A program made the position numbers and the translations under genes. The notes beneath the pieces are model-generated. The model did not search any database. It saw only the letters and a program-made list of their open reading frames with translations, and was not told the origin of the DNA. Source: Minisyncoccota bacterium (GTDB lineage: Bacteria; Patescibacteriota; Minisyncoccia; Minisyncoccales; PEYH01). From it: 19,255 nucleotides of DNA. The stretch is from positions 1 to 19,255 of the forward strand of contig JAQTNP010000008.1 of NCBI GenBank assembly GCA_028713795.1, in the 5' to 3' direction. The stretch's first letter is position 1. The number at the start of each line of letters is the position of its first letter. Below are positions 13,816 to 18,818 of this stretch, piece after piece.

Positions 13816-15015
13816 TTATGGGCGCAGCTCCTTAAGTGTCAATTGAGCAAAATTAAGTCTTCCTGCCTGAACTATTAATCCTTCTTTTACCTGAATAATG
13901 GATTTTGTATCCTTAATTATTTCTCCATCAACCCTTACTCCTCCTTGCTCTATTAATCTCTTTGCTTCGCTTTTCGAGGATGCAAATTCTAATCCGACAA
14001 TCAAATCAATGATATTATATTCTTTTTTAGGACAATATAGTTTCCTGATTTCTGTTGGATTCTGTTTGTTCTTGAAAATATTATCAAATTCTGCCTGAGC
14101 GGCTTCTGCTGCTTTGCTGCCATTGTATAGTTCTACCAAATGTTTCGCCAGCTCTGCTTTAATATCTCTAGGGTTGATTGTACTATCTTCTAATTTCTTT
14201 TTGATATTGAGCAATTCTTCTGATGGAATCTGGGAACAAAGCTCATAGTAGCTGTAAATCATATCATCTTTCATAGACATGAGCTTTCCATACATATCAT
14301 TGGGCTTATCAAGCATATTTACGACATTGCCCCAGCTAGTAGACATTTTTCTTCCATCTAAACCATCTAGCATCTTTAATGTGATTATGTCCTGGGGTTT
14401 CTGTCCGTAAAGCCTCTGCATTATCCTCCCCATTTTCAGATTAAAGAGCTGATCATATCCTCCTAATTCTACATCTGCTTTTATCATTACAGAATCATAT
14501 CCTTGCATTAAAGGGTAGCAGATTTCAGACAAAGAAATGGGTTCTTTGTTCTTCCATCTCTCAAAGAAGTTTCTTCTGTGAATCAATTGCTGCACTGAAA
14601 AATTATTAGCAATTTCAAGGAATTTTTTTAAATCTACTTTCTTTAACCATTCGCTGTTATGCCTCAATTCTACTTTCTTTAAATTCAGGACTTTACTGAA
14701 TTGATCTAAATATTGTTTTGCATTGGCTTTAATAATTTTTTCATCCAATCCTTTTCTTCCTTCCGGTTTATCAGAAGGGTCTCCAATCTGAGCAGTAAAA
14801 TCTCCAACAATTAAAACAATTTGGTGGCCTAAATCCTGAAAGGCCTTTAATTTCCATAATTGAGTCGCTCTGCCTAAATGAATTAAAGGACCAGTAGGAT
14901 CAATTCCTAATTTGATTCTTAATTTATTGCCAGATAAAAGCGCATTTTTTAGGTTTTCCCTATCAATGATGCGCTCTGTGCCCCTATTTAATATTTCTTC
15001 TATTTTCTCATCCAT
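13816..15015 (-). CDS. tyrS: Tyrosyl-tRNA synthetase
   Basis: 399-aa class I aminoacyl-tRNA synthetase that charges tRNA-Tyr. The HIGH motif is HLGR (46-49) within GIDPTGPLIHLGRATQLWKL. The KMSKS motif is KMSTS (223-227) in LDGRKMSTSWGN. YPLMQGYDSV and ADVELGGYDQLFNL line the tyrosine pocket. An S4 RNA-binding domain occupies about residues 335-399 (IVGLEFASSKSEAKRLIEQG, then GVRVDG). The HLGR/KMSTS pair places it with the TyrZ-like branch rather than E. coli TyrS. It sits between tRNA-Ala (7 nt upstream) and tRNA-Ser (7 nt downstream) in one operon. There is no tRNA-Tyr here and no T-box is visible. Confidence 0.96.
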   Translation of the reverse strand: MDEKIEEILNRGTERIIDRENLKNALLSGNKLRIKLGIDPTGPLIHLGRATQLWKLKAFQDLGHQIVLIVGDFTAQIGDPSDKPEGRKGLDEKIIKANAKQYLDQFSKVLNLKKVELRHNSEWLKKVDLKKFLEIANNFSVQQLIHRRNFFERWKNKEPISLSEICYPLMQGYDSVMIKADVELGGYDQLFNLKMGRIMQRLYGQKPQDIITLKMLDGLDGRKMSTSWGNVVNMLDKPNDMYGKLMSMKDDMIYSYYELCSQIPSEELLNIKKKLEDSTINPRDIKAELAKHLVELYNGSKAAEAAQAEFDNIFKNKQNPTEIRKLYCPKKEYNIIDLIVGLEFASSKSEAKRLIEQGGVRVDGEIIKDTKSIIQVKEGLIVQAGRLNFAQLTLKELRP

Positions 15016-15022
15016 ATATTTG

Positions 15023-15095
15023 TGGACTCGGGGAGACTCGAACTCCCGACCTCCTGCATGCCATGCAGGCGCTCTACCAACTAAGCTACGAGCCC
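15023..15095 (-). tRNA. tRNA-Ala (anticodon GGC)
   Basis: Acceptor GGGCTCG/CGAGTCC contains the G3-U70 pair that marks alanine tRNAs. Anticodon stem CCTGC/GCAGG with loop ATGGCAT, T arm GGGAG/CTCCC with loop TTCGAGT, discriminator A, no encoded CCA. Confidence 0.95.
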
Positions 15096-15100
15096 AGATG

Positions 15101-15172
15101 TGCCCTCAGGAGGAGTCGAACCCCCATCAATGGCTTAGGACGCCACTGCTCTATCCTTTGAGCTATGAGGGC
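15101..15172 (-). tRNA. tRNA-Arg (anticodon CCU)
   Basis: Acceptor GCCCTCA/TGAGGGC, anticodon stem GTGGC/GCCAT with loop GTCCTAA, T loop TTCGACT, discriminator A. Reads AGG. First gene of the tRNA-Arg/tRNA-Ala/tyrS/tRNA-Ser operon. Confidence 0.93.
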
Positions 15173-15201
15173 GAAATTACCTCCAAAAGCCTAATAATGT
15201 G

Positions 15202-15229
15202 ATGATATCATAAAATATATGATTTACAA
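15202..15229 (-). promoter_or_regulatory. Candidate promoter of tRNA-Arg/tyrS operon
   Basis: TTGTAA (15224-15229), a 16-nt spacer and TATCAT (15202-15207). The -10 lies in the palindrome ATGATATCAT. About 30 nt upstream of the tRNA. Confidence 0.45.
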
Positions 15230-15236
15230 GAAGGTC

Positions 15237-15270
15237 CCGGCCGGCGACTCAAAAAGAGTACGCCGGCCGG
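15237..15270. terminator. Very GC-rich hairpin after GC-rich ORF 3
   Basis: CCGGCCGGCG/CGCCGGCCGG (10 bp) plus ACTC/GAGT (4 bp) with one bulged A and a five-base loop (AAAAA on plus, TTTTT on minus). In a minus-strand transcript it follows the ORF 15286-15537 by 15 nt. Only a weak T-rich tail follows, so termination is likely but not certain. Confidence 0.6.
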
Positions 15271-15285
15271 CCACAATCGAAGTTC

Positions 15286-15537
15286 TTACTCAGGTTGCCA
15301 GGATGGCCCCCAAGCGCCGTAGATCCCACATGAACGATCGCCACTTCCTCCTTTTTGATTGGACCACTCCTTCGTCAAGAACCCGATGAAAGAGCTTACC
15401 ATATCCCTAACTCCGACTTGCCTCTTGGGTGAGTTGTTCTCGCCAGGTACATCGTCATCAGCGTGTCCTACGCGAGACTCACAATCATGACGCGCTTCAT
15501 GGGATATCACCACCTTTTTACGCGTTCTTTGGTACAC
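15286..15537 (-). pseudogene. GC-rich ORF 3, doubtful or decayed mini-gene
   Basis: An 83-codon frame opens with GTG at 15537 and ends QPE-stop. It is GC-rich like mini-genes 1, 2 and 4, and G/C-ending codons dominate in its middle (GVRDMVSSFIGFLTKEWS). No family is recognised. Start signals disagree with the frame: the best Shine-Dalgarno-like run, AAGGTGGTGA, precedes an ATG in another frame that yields only MKRVMIVSLA before TAG. Near the 3' end a third frame reads plausibly (KKEEVAIVHVGSTALGG) and runs into the hairpin. Either the gene has suffered frameshifts, or several tiny coupled ORFs exist, or it is not coding. A -10-like TATAAA lies at 15558-15563 without a good -35. Confidence 0.35.
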
Positions 15538-15570
15538 CCTACAAGCCAGGGTATTATTTTATACTAATCC

Positions 15571-15600
15571 TAAAATTAAAAATCCGCCAGATGGCGGATT
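15571..15600 (-). terminator. Terminator of DsbA-like gene
   Basis: An 8-bp stem, AATCCGCC/GGCGGATT (15581-15588, 15593-15600), has an ATCT loop on the minus strand and is followed by TTTAATTTTA. It lies 22 nt past the stop at 15623. Confidence 0.75.
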
Positions 15601-15622
15601 AATAAATACTATTTTAAGATAA

Positions 15623-16717
15623 TTATTCACATGATCCGCTATTTTGGATCGTAGAGCTTGTCGATAGTGCAGTTTTGCATTCTACCGGAGCGGTTTTAAA
15701 CGCAGAGCAAATAGCCGTTCTAATGCTTTCAGAATCTCTTGATCCATTATATACCATTCCATTGATTAAAAATGTTGGCGATCCAGTAATCTTGACATTC
15801 TCAGCCCCGCTATATTGATCCGGATCCTGGACCGGATATGTCTTTCCCGTTAAAGCAACTTGTGAAGCTAGTAAGCTAACAGCTTCGTTTTTATAGCAAT
15901 CCTCTATTTTTTTAGTATCTATTCCTATTTCCGCAGCAATTGTCTTCCATTTGCTATCCACATCAAGAGAGGTTGTATTTTGATTTATTTTACCGACGAA
16001 TGACCAAAGCTTATCTTGGGCATATTTTGCAACGCATAATTCTCTAATCCCTTGGTTTAATTCTTGTATCCCATGCATTGAACAATATTTTTTTTGCTCA
16101 TCATAACAATATTCTGATGCTTTATCTCCCCAATTACTATAAAAAATATAGTGAAGATTTATCGATATTTTATCCTTGAATAAATTAACGATTGAGGCCA
16201 TGGATGTTTCTGCCTGATTGCCGTATGGGCAGAAAGCCATCACAAATAAATCGACAACTGGCTTATTAGTTTTTGTAAACTCCTTCTTTTCTGCGGGTTT
16301 TAAGTTGACTCCTTCGGTGAAAAATAATTCTCCATCCTTGGTCACATACGAAGTGTATTCTGATCCATTAAAACTAATCAATACCTTATATACCCCATTC
16401 TTTTCTTGGAACGAGATGAGGGCTGCCGAACCAGATGTGTTAGAATAGTTATCATTAATAAAATCAATAGCTTTTCGTGCAGCTTCTTTGGCTGAGATTA
16501 TGGGACCCAAGTCAGAAAGCGAAGCAATCTTTTCGTTAAGATCTGAAATTTGAAGTTGTAATTTATCATTCTCTATTTTAAGCAGAGTCTGATTCGTATT
16601 AGATTGCTCGATAACATCTTGAAGGTCTTTATTTTGAAAAACCATAATAACAAGCCAAGTAATCGCAATAGAAAATAAGCAAAAGGAAATTATGATAAGC
16701 AATAATCTTTTATCCAT
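15623..16717 (-). CDS. Membrane-anchored DsbA/thioredoxin-fold protein with CPYG site
   Basis: 364-aa protein. Residues 5-27 form an N-terminal membrane helix, about 30-66 a coiled coil (NDKLQLQISDLNEKIASL), and about 75-135 a PepSY-like region (AKEAARKAIDFINDNY, GVYKVLISFNGSEYTSYVTK). From 153 on comes a thioredoxin/DsbA-like fold: VVDLFVMAFCPYGNQAE with the active-site position C163-P-Y-G166, a helical insert with CYDEQKKYC, and the cis-Pro loop GSPTFLING (312-320). The usual second Cys of CxxC is Gly, so this is a monothiol site; six further cysteines (204, 212, 228, 274, 337, 347) may supply a partner. It is probably extracytoplasmic, acting in disulfide exchange. No Shine-Dalgarno; a TAAAAT -10 at 16734-16739 gives a leader of about 10 nt. 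Confidence 0.8.
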   Translation of the reverse strand: MDKRLLLIIISFCLFSIAITWLVIMVFQNKDLQDVIEQSNTNQTLLKIENDKLQLQISDLNEKIASLSDLGPIISAKEAARKAIDFINDNYSNTSGSAALISFQEKNGVYKVLISFNGSEYTSYVTKDGELFFTEGVNLKPAEKKEFTKTNKPVVDLFVMAFCPYGNQAETSMASIVNLFKDKISINLHYIFYSNWGDKASEYCYDEQKKYCSMHGIQELNQGIRELCVAKYAQDKLWSFVGKINQNTTSLDVDSKWKTIAAEIGIDTKKIEDCYKNEAVSLLASQVALTGKTYPVQDPDQYSGAENVKITGSPTFLINGMVYNGSRDSESIRTAICSAFKTAPVECKTALSTSSTIQNSGSCE

Positions 16718-16741
16718 ATTTTAGATATTGTTTATTTTACT

Positions 16742-16804
16742 ACAAAATCGCCCATAAGGCGACTTTACTTTTCCATGGGTGGATTGGTGAGCGGCGTTAG
16801 AACT
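16742..16804. repeat. Intergenic repeat copy 1 (63 nt)
   Basis: Begins ACAAAATCGCCCATAAGGCG and ends GTTAGAACT. The first 39 nt are identical to copy 2 (17736-17774) and nearly so to copy 3. It contains a TCGCC/GGCGA hairpin with T-runs on both sides, a CCATGG palindrome and a less conserved tail. It lies 24 nt upstream of the DsbA-like gene start. Confidence 0.85.
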
Positions 16805-16843
16805 GGATTAGCATAGGGTAAAACCTCCGGAGAGTGGATGATG

Positions 16844-17182
16844 TTAGGACTTATCTGGTCTTCTGTATTGAAATAAAGAAATAAGGCCTTTAATAATATT
16901 TTTTCTGAACGAAAAGATTAAAACGAATACTGTTAACCAAAAAAAGTAATTTATACAATATGTTAAAAGATTCATAGAATTCAAACACATTGTATTAGGA
17001 TCGGCTATTTCTACAAAGGAAAATGGAAATCCAGATACATCATAAGTACAATGGCCCCATCCAATAGGCAAGTTTATTCCTAGATGAATATTCCGGGTAA
17101 ACAACATCATGATAAATGCTAGTATAAAGCAAAGAATCATTATCTCTATATTAACAATATTACTTTTCGTTTTTTTATTCAT
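16844..17182 (-). CDS. Two-helix membrane protein, unknown function
   Basis: 112-aa protein I do not recognise. Helix 1 is about residues 11-29 (NIEIMILCFILAFIMMLFTR) and helix 2 about 73-93 (LTYCINYFFWLTVFVLIFSF). A loop of roughly 40 residues lies between them and holds two Cys (HCTYDVSG and PNTMCLNS) that could form an extracytoplasmic disulfide. The C-terminus is basic. The region between its stop and repeat copy 1 holds nothing recognisable. A -10-like TAGAAT at 17190-17195 would start the mRNA one base before the ATG. A short AAAGGAT precedes the ATG but too closely for a normal Shine-Dalgarno. Confidence 0.7.
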   Translation of the reverse strand: MNKKTKSNIVNIEIMILCFILAFIMMLFTRNIHLGINLPIGWGHCTYDVSGFPFSFVEIADPNTMCLNSMNLLTYCINYFFWLTVFVLIFSFRKNIIKGLISLFQYRRPDKS

Positions 17183-17195
17183 ATCCTTTATTCTA

Positions 17196-17255
17196 CAATG
17201 AATCGCCTTTTAAGGCGATATTTCCGAGGATAGGATAGTGAGTAGCATTAAAACT
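17196..17255. repeat. Intergenic repeat copy 4 (diverged)
   Basis: Has the hairpin ATCGCCTT/AAGGCGAT (17202-17219) and the same tail pattern as the other copies: TTTCC, then ATAGTGAG and ATTAAAACT at equal spacing. It lacks the internal CTTTAC segment and the CCATGG. Just upstream of the 112-aa membrane protein gene. Confidence 0.6.
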
Positions 17256-17265
17256 TATAGTTCGT

Positions 17266-17309
17266 AAAAGGAAAACGCCCAGATGAAGAAGCGCTTTCCT
17301 CAACCGGGC
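17266..17309 (-). terminator. Terminator of GC-rich mini-gene 4
   Basis: A long imperfect stem with ends GCCCGG/CTGGGC (17277-17309), followed on the minus strand by GTTTTCCTTTT. It starts 30 nt past the stop at 17339. Confidence 0.65.
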
Positions 17310-17338
17310 AATACGACGATACAACGAACAATTTGGAC

Positions 17339-17596
17339 CTATGCCACTGGCGGCCTGACAAATCTGTCGGCTACCAGAAACACTTGCCCCGACGACAGCA
17401 CCTTGCCATGGTCATCAACCAGGTAGAGGTGCGGAACTCCTTCGGTTATGGGAGTTCCCTTGGGAAACCACCCGCTGACCATTCCTCGGAGATTTGCGGC
17501 TTTCTTCTCCACATCATCAAGGGAATCGTAGCTCATCGGTGGAAGAACAGCCCTCCTAGGACCATTCTCGTCACCAGCCATTACGGCTATCTTCAT
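17339..17596 (-). CDS. GC-rich small protein, unknown function (mini-gene 4)
   Basis: 85-aa soluble protein, family not recognised. It starts MKIAVMAGDENGPRR, has a charged helix (SLDDVEKKAANLRGMV), then VPHLYLVDDHGKVLSSGQVF and ends DRFVRPPVA. The strand-turn-strand pattern of the second half suggests a small alpha/beta fold. G/C-ending codons dominate, unlike both neighbours. A textbook Shine-Dalgarno, AAAGGAGGA, lies about 5 nt before the ATG, with a TTGACT/TAGAAT promoter, a leader hairpin and a terminator. It is therefore a complete independent unit set in the AT-rich accessory tract. Horizontal origin is inferred from composition. Confidence 0.72.
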   Translation of the reverse strand: MKIAVMAGDENGPRRAVLPPMSYDSLDDVEKKAANLRGMVSGWFPKGTPITEGVPHLYLVDDHGKVLSSGQVFLVADRFVRPPVA

Positions 17597-17628
17597 GTCT
17601 TCCTCCTTTACGAACTTCCGAATTCCTA

Positions 17629-17647
17629 TCTCTGCATATGGCAGAGA
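17629..17647 (-). other. Leader stem-loop of mini-gene 4
   Basis: A 7-bp stem, TCTCTGC/GCAGAGA, has a 5-nt loop. It begins about 6 nt after the predicted +1 (17653) and well before the Shine-Dalgarno. Confidence 0.45.
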
Positions 17648-17659
17648 ATATCTTTTTTG

Positions 17660-17687
17660 ATTCTAATCTTTTTAACCCTTTAGTCAA
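17660..17687 (-). promoter_or_regulatory. Promoter of mini-gene 4
   Basis: TTGACT (17682-17687), a 16-nt spacer and TAGAAT (17660-17665). Same hexamers as the promoters of mini-genes 1 and 2. It abuts the distal end of repeat copy 2. Confidence 0.6.
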
Positions 17688-17688
17688 C

Positions 17689-17798
17689 CTCTTAACTTCC
17701 ATCTCCCTTAAGTTCAATAAACCCTCTCCCAAAGAACAAAATCGCCCATAAGGCGACTTTACTTTTCCATGGGTAAAATAGTGAAGGATGTTAAAACT
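17689..17798. repeat. Intergenic repeat copy 2 (110 nt)
   Basis: The core 17736-17798 matches copies 1 and 3. An additional CTCTTAACTTCCATC at 17689-17703 matches copy 3 (14 of 15) at exactly the same distance; the 32 nt between align without gaps at a little over half identity. This makes a 110-nt unit. The stretch 17799-17853 up to the next gene shows nothing recognisable. Confidence 0.85.
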
Positions 17799-17853
17799 AA
17801 AAACAGGTTTAATAGTTTATATTATATGACTAGAATGCTCTCTGATAAATAAT

Positions 17854-18639
17854 CTATTCTATCTCTGTTCCGCCCCACTCAACAACAGAAAATCCCGTTC
17901 TTTTAAATGCTTTAATATCCTGAGGTGTTATATTTATTAGTGTTTGCAGCGGCTTGAAGACCATAAACACTCTGAGCAAAGAGTCTGGTTTAGGAATAAT
18001 GCTTAATTTAGCGGTATTTGTATACTCTTCGTTAGTAAAATGAACAAGATTATACCTATTGTCTTTCATTCGTGGATACCAATAAACGATAAACTCATTA
18101 TATTCTTTTGGTGTTAATCCAATCTTTTCTAATATTCGTTGTAAAAATTCTTTAGTATCGCTTCCTTTGACAATAAATCCTTTTGATAAATCATACTCTG
18201 CTTTTTTATTGCCAATTCCCTCCCAGAATAGATAGCTATACTCTTTATTATCAGCATGATTGATTAAATGACCATCGGGGAAAGCAGTAACTTCCCACCC
18301 CTTGATGGAATAATTATAATCTGGATAATCGGCTATTATTTTCCCATCATAATCAAGTTGTACTAAAACATCTTGTTTGTCATTTGGATAAAGATAAATA
18401 ACAGGCTTATAAGATATCAGTCCTGTATCGTCATTTGAAAAATGAAATACCTCAGAAATAATTCTAATAAATATTGGGCTATACCCCGGTCTGGGCATCC
18501 AGAGATTTTCCTGAGGAGTATTTTTGTCCCATCTGCTTGAGGCTGAAGCATATTCTAGATAATTCACTAATTCAAACCCAAACCAAATAGTGATCAAAAT
18601 AAATAGAATGATTGATATAATTTTTATTGTTTTTTTCAT
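17854..18639 (-). CDS. Membrane-anchored conserved-looking protein with KPVIYLYP motif
   Basis: 261-aa protein. Residues 1-26 are an N-terminal membrane helix (IKIISIILFILITIWFGFEL), so most of the protein is probably outside. Residues about 78-90 read SYKPVIYLYPNDKQDV, followed by YPDYNYSIKGWEVTAFPDGH and YSYLFWEG. I recall a widespread uncharacterised family with 'KPVIYLYP', but no function. The C-terminal part has ITPQDIKAFKRTGFSVVEWG, with a Trp-Gly-Gly ending. A TAAAAT -10 at 18647-18652 would start the mRNA one base before the ATG. No Shine-Dalgarno. It is flanked on both sides by repeat copies. Confidence 0.75.
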   Translation of the reverse strand: MKKTIKIISIILFILITIWFGFELVNYLEYASASSRWDKNTPQENLWMPRPGYSPIFIRIISEVFHFSNDDTGLISYKPVIYLYPNDKQDVLVQLDYDGKIIADYPDYNYSIKGWEVTAFPDGHLINHADNKEYSYLFWEGIGNKKAEYDLSKGFIVKGSDTKEFLQRILEKIGLTPKEYNEFIVYWYPRMKDNRYNLVHFTNEEYTNTAKLSIIPKPDSLLRVFMVFKPLQTLINITPQDIKAFKRTGFSVVEWGGTEIE

Positions 18640-18662
18640 ATATTGTATTTTACCAAAAATAT

Positions 18663-18772
18663 CTCTTGACTTCCATCGTAATTAAAAACAACAAACCTTT
18701 TCGTAGAGCTAAAAATCACCCATAAGGCGACTTTACTTTTCCATGGGTGGAATCGTAGAAAATGTTAGAATT
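18663..18772. repeat. Intergenic repeat copy 3 (110 nt)
   Basis: Same 110-nt unit as copy 2, with CTCTTGACTTCCATC at 18663-18677 and the core at 18710-18772. The hairpin's 3' arm reads GGTGA instead of GGCGA on the minus strand, kept pairable by a G-U pair. Confidence 0.85.
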
Positions 18773-18818
18773 AAGATTGAGAAGAAAAATGAGGACGGGA
18801 TCTATATGCCCTTCCCTG

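Noticed and set aside
15013..15100. T-box leader upstream of tyrS
   Set aside because: The upstream gap is 7 nt after tRNA-Ala, with no room for a T-box or specifier stem.
16742..18772. CRISPR array
   Set aside because: The repeats are about 0.5-1 kb apart, separated by genes, and no cas gene is present.
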